Shown piece by piece: positions 44,201-55,200 of a DNA stretch of 64,000 nucleotides (positions within the stretch are counted from its first letter, which is position 1; every line of letters starts with the position of its first letter). A model generated the notes under the pieces. That model worked only from the letters and a program-made list of their open reading frames with translations, searched no databases and was not told the DNA's origin. The stretch lies in assembly GCA_963971405.1 (NCBI GenBank), contig OZ020490.1, positions 6,000,874 through 6,064,873 of the forward strand, written 5' to 3'. The stretch comes from Psococerastis gibbosa. Its lineage: Eukaryota; Arthropoda; Insecta; Psocodea; Psocidae. The translations under genes were made by a program, and so were the position numbers.

Positions 44201-47200
44201 CGATAGTCCAGATTTCACATCCGTATTATAAAACAATCTATACGCAGGTTTTAAGGAATAGATTCAAGATGCTTAGTCTTTTGTTGGCAGATCCCAGTAT
44301 CTTGAATTTTTTTTATTGAATGTCACTTTCGCTTGCTGAATACGGTTGTTTATTTCATCTACCGAGCTATATTGTCTTCAGCTATTGTACTGCCCAGGTT
44401 CTTAAAATACTTCACACTGGTTTTCTTTATTCTTGACCATCATGACTTTGGTATTGTATTTATTTATAGTCATACAACTCATCGCTAATATGTCTTTCCG
44501 AGTTATCAAGGCACGCTTCAATTTACCATCATCATCTGCGATAAGTGCATGTTATCAGCGAAACGTACCATGTCAATCTTTTCCCCATGCACTCTCACAA
44601 CTCTTACGTCATGCAGCGATTCCCTCATCTCGTTCAAGGCCATCTGTATGCAAATATTAAATAGAGGGTCGATTACGCATCACACCTACGAAATCTCATA
44701 AAATAAAAGACTGCAACCATCAGCAGTATACATAAAAAATTATGTAAAAAAAATGTAAGTACAGTCCACGCAAAATGAGAAAAGTATGGACATGGAATGT
44801 TTTGATCCTGTGCAACACTGTAAAAATATTCTTTGCACAATTTTTGTTATGCCTTGCATCCAATGCAACAAGGTAACACAAAATGGTGCAAGAAATATTT
44901 TTACAGTGTTGCACAGGATCAAAACATTCCGTGTCCATACTTTTCTCATTTTGCGTGGACTATACCTGTCAGCACAGTTCCTTTTCCCTGTATCCCAAAG
45001 CAGTGATCAACAGCAAACAGGAAAAGCGCACTGGCATTCCTCTCAGCCACGAAAGCCTTTTCTTTGAGACAATTTATGACGCCTTCAACGGAGCCTTCTG
45101 CAGCACTGGCACACACTATGGGACAACCCTTGAAGGATAGGCCATCCACAGTTGCCCTCATCTTCTTTTGAACTTTCTCCTCATGTTCCTACGACAAACA
45201 AATTTTACAATCTTTTAAGAACCATTTAAGAAATAAAAATAATAGTACTGGCGAGTTGTAAACAAAAATGAAGAACCAGTAGAATCCGGGTAGATGGGCC
45301 GCGGTCGAAATGAAAGTGGGCTTCCAAACGTTTCGTCAACATTTCGACCACGGCCCATCAGTCCGGATTCTACTGGTATTTCATTCGACTCCGGCCGTAA
45401 AAGCCTTTGCAGTTACATTGTTCACAAAAGGCTCACCTTTGATTTAAGAAGATCTACCTTATTGAGCACAACTATCATTTGCTTTCTCGTAATTTCAGCA
45501 AGGACTAAGCACTCGGCAGTCTGAGTTTGCACTCCTTTCGTGGCGTCAACGACTAGAATCATTAAGTCTATAATTTGAGCTCCACCTGAAAATTAGAAAT
45601 AAAATAAATATTGCACTATAGTAATAAAACTTTCTACATTTTCTGGCCATGCTTTGGAGGGCTTGTAAAACAGGCGGTCCCGGGCCTTCCTAGTTGAGTG
45701 TAAGAGAGGGCTTTATAGCCCCAAATCCGCTAGGGTGACTTAGTAATAGAACAAAAAGTCCTTATTTATTTCTTAATTTAAAGACATGTCATGATTTTTT
45801 GTATATTCAATACACGTTTCATTAATTGATAGTACTCTATAGTCTATTGAGAATAATAACTAACACCGAACCTTGAATAACTTAAGTTAATACCAGAAGC
45901 CATTAAAAACATCAGAACTTCCACCTAGGAAGCTAAATTACCTCTGGCAGGTCGAACCAAGAGATAGAGTGCACCAAGCGAAAGTGGCTTTGAAAAAAAA
46001 CTAAATTTTTTAGTCAAACAACATAAGCCTGGGAATAAGGAAACGAATGTTGAAGTCTCTGGTTTGGAGCATTGCACTGTACGGATGTGAAACATGGTGT
46101 ATAAGTGAGTAATACCAAAAAGAGAAACTCGAAATATTTCAGATGTGGTGCTATCGTCGCATGCTACAAAAACCTTGACAAGCCCATGTTACCAATGAGG
46201 AGGTTCCAACCAGAATTAGCGAAAGCAAGACTCTAGTTTCATCGACACATACAAGAAGAACTCGCTGGATGTGACATTTTCTACGACACGGGAATACCGT
46301 CAGCTACATCATAGAAGGAACCATGGAAGGCGTCAACCGACCTGGGCACCCAAGAAAAGAGTATCTGCAGCAAGTGATGGAGGATGTAGGGACAGAGACA
46401 TATGTGAAGCTCAAGAGGGCGTGCCAGGATCGAGGGGAGTGGAGGCATAGATGTCACAGGTTGCTACCAACCAGCAGCCCGACGGCTGCAATTTGTTGAA
46501 GAAGGTTTTGTCCATGCTTCGGAGGGAATGTAAAGCAGGCGGTCCCGGGCCATCCTAGTTGAGTGTAAGAGGGGTTTTTATAGCCCTAATTCTGCTAGGT
46601 TGGCTTAGTAATAGAACATTTTATTTATTAAAGCCAACACTGATGAATTCGGTAAGACATGTAACATTTGGAGATGTAGCAGAAACTATTTCACAAGGAT
46701 GTGTGAAGGATGTCTGCTAATCGACCACAATAGGAAGCTATTGTTAGGGACGCCTACCCATTCAGGTATGGATAAATGTAGTGCTAATAAGGAACCCACG
46801 TTCCTGTTCAAAATAAAAAATATTTCCAGAATTTTACAATTTACACTGATGCATTATTTCAGTAATTTTTTTCACATTCACTTTGTTATACATCGTCAAA
46901 GTAAAAAATAAAATAACTTTGTCAAGCATGACTAAAAAATATGTTTAAAGCAACTGATTTCAACACTAGGTCATCGTCAGTCTACAGGCATGCAAGCAAG
47001 ACTACATAAATTAACAAATAGAAAGGTCGTTTTAAATATATAAATCTAGTAATACTTGACAAAGTCATATTACCGATAACTGTGCTAATGAGAGAAGCAT
47101 GTCCAGGACAATCGACTAATGTAAACTGCAGTATTTTGTATTCTTTTAAATGAGGTGGAGCTTCCGTTTTGAATGAACTGAAGCCCAAGTCAATGGTGAT

Positions 47201-47983
47201 GCCCCGCTCTTGTGCCTGAGGATGCTTGTCGAAGCTAGCTGTGCTTGCCACCTGCAAAAATAAGTTTCTAAATTATTTATGGTTATAATACGTAATAATA
47301 CACTTGCCATTGGAGGTTAGAACGGCTAATTCACTCAGTAGCTTTAAGAAAATAATTAAAATATATCTTACATAACGTTTGACACTCTCTCCGGACTGGT
47401 AATGGTGAAGACAATGGACCCCCCCCCCCCCCCTCCGCAAACAATTTATCCTTTTTTTTTTCTTTTTTTCTCTTCCGTTTTATTTTTTATTTTTATTTTT
47501 TTAATAATTTTAATAATTAATAATAATATGTATTATTTTCAGGGTTAGCACGATAACAAGACTTTCTAGCCTCATTGTTCGCCTTTTGATACGTTAATAA
47601 AGACGTTTTTCATTTCATTGAATATTACTTTGAGTGCTTGTGCTAATACATGCAGTTGTTGTCTGCGAATATGAGCAGCGTAGAAACGCTAATTGTCTCA
47701 CTCTCCATACAATCACTTATATTATATATTATATAATCACAAATTCACTAGTCTGTGCACTTACGCAATACTTCGCTTAGGGCTAAACGGAGGGGTCTAA
47801 GCTAATCCAATTGCTTAATAAGTAGCACAGTCTAGTCTGTTCCATTTCAGTTCTTTAGTGCTTACATGGGGTGCCGGTAAGAAAATGCAAACGACAACTC
47901 ACCTGGCTCATTGCTTTGGCTAAAGATGTTTTACCAGAGTCAACATGACCTAACAACCCAACATTAATATTTAATGTCCCCAT
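38254..47983 (-). CDS. EEFSEC: Selenocysteine-specific elongation factor eEFSec, 8 exons
   Basis: This GTPase delivers selenocysteinyl-tRNA to UGA codons in selenoprotein mRNAs. Exons on the minus strand, in coding order, are 47983-47903, 47251-47074, 45585-45437, 45188-44966, 42832-42494, 41492-41236, 39657-39462 and 38396-38254. All have GT..AG borders and matching phases, giving 521 aa. The GTPase domain has GHVDSGKT (12-19), RGITIDLGF (43-51), DCPGH (74-78) and NKVD (128-131). Then follow the FAVDHCFGIQGKGTVLTG beta-barrel start, GDRVGICVTQFD, LFALLEFEKPV, and the eEFSec-specific C-terminus with VIESSFGQSGKFKV and HKRYIFDPNKRMLQ. No key residue is missing. EF-Tu or eEF1A is excluded by the C-terminal domain. 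The introns hold SINEs, LINE fragments and MITEs, two of which touch donors. Confidence 0.96.
39104..39356. mobile_element. Element C, solitary copy in eEFSec intron 7
   Basis: It runs from CCCGTGACTGGAGACC to CGCCGCTCCAGTT, collinear with the insert in the MITE at 2257. The terminal inverted similarity is short (CTGGAG / CTCCAG). It lies about 105 bases downstream of the exon 7 donor. Confidence 0.6.
39722..40960. other. eEFSec intron 6 sequence, no gene seen
   Basis: Notable only are the 17-G run near 40487-40503 followed by C-runs at 40515 and 40619, which could form a hairpin. The frames here have no family features. Confidence 0.4.
40960..41110 (+). mobile_element. LINE C-terminal scrap
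   Basis: ACGTGGAGCTGAAGAGAGCG and CCAGGATCGAGGGGAGTGG closely match 46400-46450 and encode the ELKRACQDRGEWRH-like end of a LINE protein. Confidence 0.6.
41704..41999 (-). mobile_element. LINE 3' fragment with 15-bp target duplication
   Basis: On the minus strand it encodes TWATLNQLRTGVAPTKKNRA and then HIPDISCECGAEIQDTEHLL, the LNxLRTG plus C-x-C-G-x-H zinc-knuckle end of a LINE protein. The 15-bp sequence GCATTTACCCGCAGG lies on both sides (41689-41703 and 42000-42014). The tail is AT-rich with TTTTATTTTTT on the plus strand. It lies in eEFSec intron 5. Confidence 0.85.
42172..42486. mobile_element. Palindromic MITE G abutting the eEFSec exon 5 donor
   Basis: Ends of the form AAG(C/T)GGT...CCACACTATGCC are followed on both sides by GGCTGTTGGCACTGCCAAT, in inverted orientation. 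There is no coding capacity. Its right end lies 8 bases inside intron 5, next to the donor GTATGT at 42493-42488. Confidence 0.72.
42833..44039. other. eEFSec intron 4, 3' part
   Basis: It contains fragments of the AAACG repeat (42865-42900, 43240-43310) and an AT-rich stretch from about 43400 that may be a LINE 3' region. No gene is seen. Confidence 0.4.
44040..44690 (-). mobile_element. Degenerate LINE RT C-terminal region
   Basis: Across shifting minus-strand frames it reads as NTKVMMV, a GQYNS..YSSVDEINNRIQQAK segment, YGCEIWTIADKEL and EAFEMKCKRKMLRISWKDHV, in the order typical of the region after FADD in RTE/CR1-like LINEs. Many stops are present. Confidence 0.65.
44764..44960. mobile_element. 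Palindromic MITE B, intact, at the eEFSec exon 4 donor
   Basis: Two arms of about 75 bp (GTCCACGCAAAATGAGAAA through TGCAACACTGTAAAAATATT) form a hairpin. The right end meets TA at 44961-44962, and the exon 4 donor GT lies at 44965-44964, so the intron begins GTATA and then the MITE. Confidence 0.85.
45260..45410. repeat. Short palindrome of the AAACGTTTCGTC repeat
   Basis: CCAGTAGAATCCGGGTAGAT and its inverse TCCGGATTCTACTGG surround GACGAAACGTTTGG-type sequence in eEFSec intron 3. It is related to 14060-14310. Confidence 0.6.
45637..45775 (+). mobile_element. 5'-truncated SINE
   Basis: The body from TACATTTTCTGGCCATGC to the AACAAAAAGTCCTTATTTAT tail is present and the tRNA head is absent. 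It lies in eEFSec intron 2. Confidence 0.75.
46020..46500 (+). mobile_element. LINE C-terminal fragment, frameshifted
   Basis: Plus frames encode MLKSLVWSIALYGCETWCIS, then RRMLQKP, and near the end RKEYLQQVMEDVG and LKRACQDRGEWRHRCHRLLP, a standard order for the end of RTE/CR1-like proteins. It is disrupted by stops, in antisense to eEFSec, in intron 2. Confidence 0.72.
46510..46640 (+). mobile_element. 5'-truncated SINE next to LINE fragment
   Basis: Only the body (ATGCTTCGGAGGGAATGTAA) and tail (TAGTAATAGAACATTTTATT) are present. It directly follows the LINE fragment. Confidence 0.7.
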
Positions 47984-48967
47984 AGTAATGTATATTAATT
48001 AATTAAATTTTATCAAGCTTGAAATCTATAAAATAATCAAAATAAACACACGCTGGCACCATTTTGAATTTATGATTATCGCGACAGTGCGGCGTATTTT
48101 TGTTTTACATGTCGCACATTAGCTAACTTTGGCGCCAAAAAGTTGTAAAAAATTTATTAAAACTGAGGGGCCAATCCCTTTTTTGCCCAGATAGAGCTGA
48201 CCAGTGGACTGAAGAATATTATAGAATAAGTTAATAACAGCTTAATTATTTGAGAAGAAGCCTGCATGACTTGCAGCTGGATTTATGATAATGTGCCACA
48301 CTACCGTTAAACTGCATAGCAATAATAAATTAATAATATTGTTCCATATGTTTATCTACCATCTGCCTCCGTAATAAACCATTTCTCCTAGTTCTTGGAC
48401 CTAGTTCTCTACCACCTGGCAGAGGCGTATTATTTATTTTATTTTGTGCTTCATGCCGCCCTGTAGCCTTGGGTTATTTACCGAAAGTCAAAATCAATAC
48501 TTTATTTTGGTCCTTTTTTTTTACATGTAGGCCTAAGCGTAGCCTTAGACCAAAGAAGTTCTAATAATAATATAATATAACAATTAGACTACCTAACTGC
48601 TTTTCACCCATTTTTTTTCTTGCCATTCTAACAATAAATAGGTAGGTACCGTATGTAAATTTAAAAAAAAACAGAAAGGATGCCACCGTAAGATTTCGCG
48701 GGTAGCCTACTTGATTTGATTGAAGGATTACAGTATGATGAATGAATGACTAGGTATTTTAGAAGAATATTTTGAATAAAACAGGAATGTGAAATAGTAG
48801 AGATATCAGGTTTCGGTGCCCAACATCAATAGTTGTTGTAATTGTCGGTAGAGTGCTAACCAAGCAGCGGCTTTCAGGTTCGCGTCGTGTACAACACTGG
48901 AATCTTTGTTTATATTTGCTATTTAGTGCCGTGTTTTTTGTTCAGTGCCTTAATTTTAGGATTTACC
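47984..48967. promoter_or_regulatory. Head-to-head intergenic region (eEFSec / tetraspan gene)
   Basis: The two coding starts are 984 bases apart and diverge, so both promoters must lie here unless further 5' untranslated exons exist. I see no TATA box at a fixed position and no clear repeat. A bidirectional promoter is possible but unproven. Confidence 0.4.
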
Positions 48968-51900
48968 ATGGCTGGAGAAGTGAGGAAGTCAAAACAGACC
49001 ATCCCAATCCTTTGCAAAGTCGTCGAATTGGTAAGTTTAGCAAAAATTGGGTAAGGTTTGGAAGCGTACCTGCCACGCCTTTCTGCTTGTTTACATTTAA
49101 TTTTCGTTATATTTTGTAATTTTATGAAAATCCTAAGCGAATTTATAGGTCTTCTGTATGTGGTTTTGTACAATATTATTAATTTAAAAGCTGGTTGATA
49201 CGTTGACAAGTATAAGATAAGTCTAAAACAGGATTTATTGTGTTTGTGCCTAACCTAAAAATGAAGTGCTGGTCGTTGATTTGACATGATTCATTACGCT
49301 TAATTGCAGGCCTAAACAATGCAAATGACCACTCATACAGTAATAAAAGCATTGCACATTAGTCTAGAAACTTAAAACCTGTTTCATGGTTCAAATTTAA
49401 TGTAACGTCAAAAGAAACGCTGATACTACAATATGTTATATTGGTCTATGCTATGACTACGACTGTCTTTTGACCACTGTTTAATTTGGGATGTTGTGGT
49501 CTGCAACCGGCTTCTCCATTGAGTTTCGTACGGAAACAATACAAATAATGTCCAAAATCCATGGGGTTGTAGGCCTGGGTCCATGAAAAGTCCTAACTAA
49601 CTAACGTAATAGCCCTTGGGGGGCTAAAGTACGCCTTTTTCGAAGTTATTCATTCACTAATTAGTGTGTGGTTTTTTTAGTGCCTTACAATCGTTATCGT
49701 CGGGCTGATAGTTGATCCTACCAACAGTGGAATTCTTCGGTTTGATCAAAACCATTCGGGGATAGTCTACGTGTCATGGCCGGGCTACATTCTCATCAAC
49801 ACAATTCTTCTCATAGGTTACGTCATCGGCGACAGAATTCCGAAAAGAACGGTAAGTTGTTTATAATTATTATTGTATACAAGCACAGCTGCTGGAGATC
49901 CAAGAGGGATGCGTATCCGTAAAAATGATAAGGGCTACGCGATATACCAAGTACCTACGATAGTAGCCGAAATCAAAGGAAAAAATGGCGCCCGTACTGT
50001 CGTACCCTACATGGCGGAGCCTGAATAGGCTAAGAACGGGGGTCACAAGATGCCGTGCGAACTTGTGTAGGTGGGGACTGGCGGAGGTCCCAACTTGCGA
50101 GTGCGGACAAGTGCAGGACGACGGTCATCCAGGCCGCAACGTTTTGGATCAACGTGTCCTAGGCCCGGACACGTTAAGTAAGTAAGCCGAAATTAAGAGA
50201 GCCCGCATCAGTTGGCTAGGGCACGTGGAACGAATGCCAGACAATAGGGCTACAAGAGCAGTCATACACAAGGTGCCCCATGGGAGAAGACGAGTGGGAC
50301 GAGCACAGATGCGATAGCTGGACAACGTCGAGGTGGATTTAGTGATCCTTGGTGTCGATGACTAGCGTAGGAGAGCGCAGGCTACCGCGATGTTGCAGAA
50401 CAAATGCCAAGGAGTAATTAAGTAAGATTGAGATCCTCTTCAAGCTGAGTCCAAAATAGGGCACCTAAAGTATTCACTGCTCAAATTATATCGCTGGAAA
50501 TTCAGGTATTAGACTGCATGGTGAGGTAAGCCCTGATACCCATCAACAGCCTTCATTCCGGTGTAAGTACCTAGCTTCTATTCACCTATCTCAGTATCAT
50601 TCGTATTTTATAAGGGTAGTTTAAAATAAGAAGTCAAGGGTCCTATGAGTATCGTAAGATCAATTTCGGTCCGGGTGTGGAGCATTCTAGGGCCATAAGT
50701 GGTAGCTCTGGTGGTCACAATCTCAACGATTGTTTTGCAGCAACTCCCTGCATATCATCCTCCAGCTCTCTCGGTCATCAGCTCTTGGTACGTTCGAGCT
50801 CTTGTGTCCTCTTTCAGTTGATCCATGAATTCCTCCTTTGGCTGTCAGCTCTATGCTTATTATGCAATGTATTTAAGCGTTATGTAAAGTTGTAGACCAT
50901 CCCCAGCAACTGTACTCGCTGTAGTAGCTTGCCGAATGGCCACAGGACAGACCACAGCCATCTCCACAGAAAGGGAAGAAAACGCTCCTCTTCGTTTGTT
51001 ATCTAATTGCTCCATTACATTTTTAGTAGGGCTCTATATTAGACAGGTATTGTCATCCGCCATTTTGAATCCATTTTTAAGTCTGCTCTGAAAGCAAAGC
51101 ATTGGGTGTTTACCTATTTATTTTTAGAAATTTATCGTTATTTATTATCATTTAAAAAACGATCTACCAATTAGGGAAGTGTTTAATAAAAAAAAATACT
51201 AAACCACCGTGTTTTCGTTCTTTTCAATCTTTTACTTTCTTAACTTAATACTTCAATACTTGCCATATAGGAATTATAGGATACAAAATGGCGGATGACA
51301 ATACCCGGGTATATAGTGCCTTAATTTTTAGCATCTTTTTGTAACACCACATCTCACAGAGTTCCTACTCATTTTTGTCTTTTCAACGCATCTTGCCATG
51401 AAGAGAAATACTGCAAATTAAGTGTTTCAAACGGCCCAAATTAAAGTCAAATTTTCGATGTTAAATTAGATTCGAAGAACTTTTCTGGAGAAATTAGATT
51501 TTTTGTGTGTAGAATAAATAGCCTAAATGGCTCCTTATTCTTATTGTCTGCATGTAATCTTATAAATACACACCATTAATTTCACAAAGCATAATCTTCT
51601 AAATGCACACCATTAATTTCGCAAAGCAAAATCATCTAAATACACACCATTAATTTCACAAAGCAAAATCTTCTAAATACACACCATTAATTTCACAAAG
51701 CAAAATCTTCTAAATACACACTATTAATTTCAAAAAGCATAATCTTCTAAATGCACGCCATTGATTTCACAAAGCATAATCTTCTAAATATACACCATTA
51801 ATTTCACAAAGCATAATCTTCTAAATACACACCATTAATTTCACAAAGCATAATCTTCTAAATGCCCACCATTAATTTCTTATAGCATAATTTTCTAAAT

Positions 51901-52247
51901 ACACACCATTAATTTCACAAAGCATAATCTTCTAAATGCACACCATTAATTTCTTATAGCATAATCATCTAAATAAACACCATTAAGTTCACAAAGCATA
52001 ATCTTCTAAATGCACACCATTAATTTCACAGAGTATAATCTTCTCACTAGTGGGTGCATGTATTTTCATCGCTTCATCCGGCGTCTCTCTGGCTGATTGG
52101 GTCAAGACCCACAAAGAGGACGGCACTAACACCTTCTACAAGTTCGTTCAGCAGTACAACGACCAGACCATCGCTGCCGGCATATTGTCGCTGTTTACCG
52201 CTGTTGTCTTTCTGGTGGACGTCGTGCTGACGTTCAAGCTGGCATAG
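48968..52247 (+). CDS. Four-pass membrane protein, alternative isoform a
   Basis: It shares exons 48968-49030 and 49681-49851 with isoform b, then uses a terminal exon 52032-52247, giving 149 aa. The exon joins in phase 0 after an acceptor TTTCACAG and begins SIIFSLVGACIFIASSGVSL. It encodes its own TM3 and TM4 (ILSLFTAVVFLVDVVLTFKL) in one piece and ends KLA-stop. It aligns residue by residue with isoform b's two exons (FSLVG / FSFVG, DW near the loop, AVVFLVD / ALIMFID), so it is a duplicated cassette. Longer loop here (KEDGTNTFYKFVQQYND). Alternative use requires transcript proof; a decayed exon is unlikely because the frame and splice site are intact. Confidence 0.8.
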
Positions 52248-55200
52248 GATGAGGAGTCTAGAGCGGTGGTGAGTGTCTCTTATTCCGCGGCACCTACTGA
52301 AGATGGGGTGAAAAGTGACGAAACTGAACCGTGTTAAACTATTTGGAAGTTAAGGGGCATTTAGACCCCCCACTATCCACCTTTTAAGTGTAACTTCCTA
52401 TGGCTTCGGGTCAGGTTTACTCATACGAATGATTGTATGTTTCAGAAACTTGTCACTAGGTGTTTAATTACCACTGCTCTAGACCTCGGATGTTAATTGT
52501 TAAAATTATTTTATTTCTTATTAATTAGGCTTATATTTTTATTGCGTAGGCATTTTAGGATATGGCATTGAATTATTGAATTTAATTATTATTGTATAAT
52601 CTATGTATTTTTTAGCCCTTAAAATAGTGTCAAAACGGAATTGACGGTTTATAGATACTGAATATACTTGTACTTGTCTAATTTCAAATATTATATAGTC
52701 TAGGATTTATTCGAACCGTCCCATGCTTGTGTGTGTGAGTGAGTGAGTGAGTGTTTTAGTCTTACGGAATTTTTTTCTTTCGCCCTTGTATTGCAAATTT
52801 ATACAGTTTATACTATTTTTGTTGCTGACCTCTAGTTGAGTGAAAGAGAGGGCCTCATGGCCCTAACTCCGCTAGGGTGGTCTCAGCTACAATAAAGTCA
52901 TTATTTATTTATTTGTAGTATTCGGCCATTGTGAAAATGCAATTTTCTTTCTTTTCTTTCTATCTATTGTAAAATCAACACAATCTGCATGATTTGGGTT
53001 GGTTAGTGAATTATGACCGTAGGCTAGGTAGCTAAAATTAACTGTAATTTCCACAAGTACTGTATGTACATAAGTTACTTTTTTTGTAATGGCCTTGCAT
53101 TAGAATGTTGTATGTAACTGATGGCTGCGCATTATTTTCTTAACCTGCATGTAACCCTCGAAAGTTCTCAGTACTAGGAGTTCAAGGTTTCCCATTTTTG
53201 CCTACATTACCCTACCTTAGCCGTTCTTCAAAGTAGCTGAGCTTAGTAATGCCTTATGGTCTCACAGGTGAAGACGCGAAAATCTCTGGTCTGCACCTCG
53301 TCGTGGTGAAGATGGGAGCGCGTGATGAGGACTCAACAAATAGGGGGCTGAGTTTGAGCCGGGAGAAGCGAAAAACAGTATTTTCTGTGCAGGGCACTCT
53401 AAAAGAGGCATTACAGGAAAAAGCTGTTGGAAGAAAAGAAACTCAATGAGGTCTAGGCCTGGCAGAAGGTCCTCTCTCATGACGACTCCTCGATTGAGGA
53501 TGTTCTGGTCAGTAATATGGCCGGCAGTCGCGTTTTTTAAATAAATAATTAATTACTTTTTGTTCTATTGTATTACTAAGCCCTCTCTTACACTCAACTA
53601 AGAAGGCCCGGGTCCACCTGCTTTACATGCCCTCCGAAGCATGGCCAAAAAATGTAGCAAGTGTAGGACATGAACCAACATGACCTGACAAGTTTTTTGC
53701 CATCTGCATAGTAAAAAGAAACACCATTCCAGAATTATTTATAGTCACTTAGACCCATCTGGAATTAAAACGACGCCATTGAAGCATCAATTTATCTGCT
53801 TCATTCGGTTAAATTGAAGATGTGAGCTTATGACCCGGCTATATTAGTCTAGCGTTCATGAAACGGTCTATAAAGCATATGGGTTGGCTGATTCACATTC
53901 GAGAACTGTCTGAAATGGGTCCACACTCCAGTGTAGACGCAATGAATGAATGATGAATGAAAGTCAAGACATGTAGAGCAGTGGTACGGACTCCGACTTT
54001 CACCCGAAAGGTTGTTGGTTCGAGTACCACACTTGATACATTTTCTGGCCATGCTTCGGAAGGCATGTAAAGCGGGCGGTCCGGGGTCTTCCTAGTTGAG
54101 TGTAAGTGAGGGCTTTATAGCCCTAACTCCGCTAGCTTGGCTCAGTAATAGAATAAAAAGTCAATACCTGTATGTATGAATGTATGTAAGCGCAGTCATG
54201 GTTGCGTCATCTATTAAGACCTGGTCCCACCATCGCTTGGAGAGTATCCTGCAGTAAGTGCAGTATTTCTCGCAGAGGCTTCTTAAACGATAGTGGGCAC
54301 TGTCCTAAGTCTGTCAACATAGTTGTTTTCTTAAATTGTTATTGTTGTTGCAGATGATGATGTTCTCATTTGTGGGCGGAGTTCTGTACATTGCAGCCGC
54401 CAGTGTTGCCATTCATGATTGGCGACAAAATCAGGTTTGTAAATTTTATGGGGAGAAACCTTACGGGTGTTGATTTTATTTTTTATCTTCTCTCTTAAAA
54501 AAAAAATCATTTATTTGTAAATAAACCTAAAGGCTAAAAGTCCAATAAAATGCAAATCTTAGCCGAAATTAGAGGATATAGAAAAAACTGGACTTGGCGA
54601 GATTCGAACCCACGATCTACACCTATCCGGGGCATCGTCTTAACCGCTGGATCATAAGCGAGACAAGTATAGTGCTACTAAATCCTCTACTTAGGCTATA
54701 TGCTCCTATTGACACGATTCGTATTCCTAAACAGGTTAGCACAGCTGTACAACTATCTAAGCGAACAAGTCTGTGGGCTTACTTTATTGCATAAAGGCAT
54801 TGCTTTATTCAATATACTGCAACCTTCTCGTTATAACCGAAATTAGAGGATATGGAAAAACTTCTTTATCTTGTAAGCACCCCCTTCAGGGTGTCAAGGG
54901 ACCCTCCAATGAGGTTCATTTGTGACGTCATTTTGTAGATGGCAGCACCAGTTGCTAAGATATCAAACCATAGACATAGTAAAACTATAGACTCATCGTA
55001 AACATTCGGGTTGAAGCCGCTTGACTTCGGCTATTTCCGTAGTATAGGACCAGATTGAGCCTTTTGCCATTTGATACCACGTTAACATTTTATTTTTTAT
55101 TTGATTATTTAAAGATTATTTAGAACGGAAAATCATGCCAACTAACCAGCAATATTTTTATGCAGAACTTGGAGTACTTTTAATTTAAATTTTAAACAAT

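Noticed and set aside
46982-47257. Mitochondrial or bacterial EF-Tu fragment
   Set aside because: RGITIDLGF, the short effector region and the later exons match eEFSec rather than EF-Tu, and the exon is flanked by proper splice sites.
51545-52031. Regular 37-bp repeats resembling a CRISPR array
   Set aside because: The units are contiguous with no unique spacers, and the context is an intron of an animal gene.
54575-54665. Possible tRNA gene on the minus strand
   Set aside because: A and B boxes are present, but the acceptor stem does not pair and the anticodon arm is not convincing, so I call it SINE-like.
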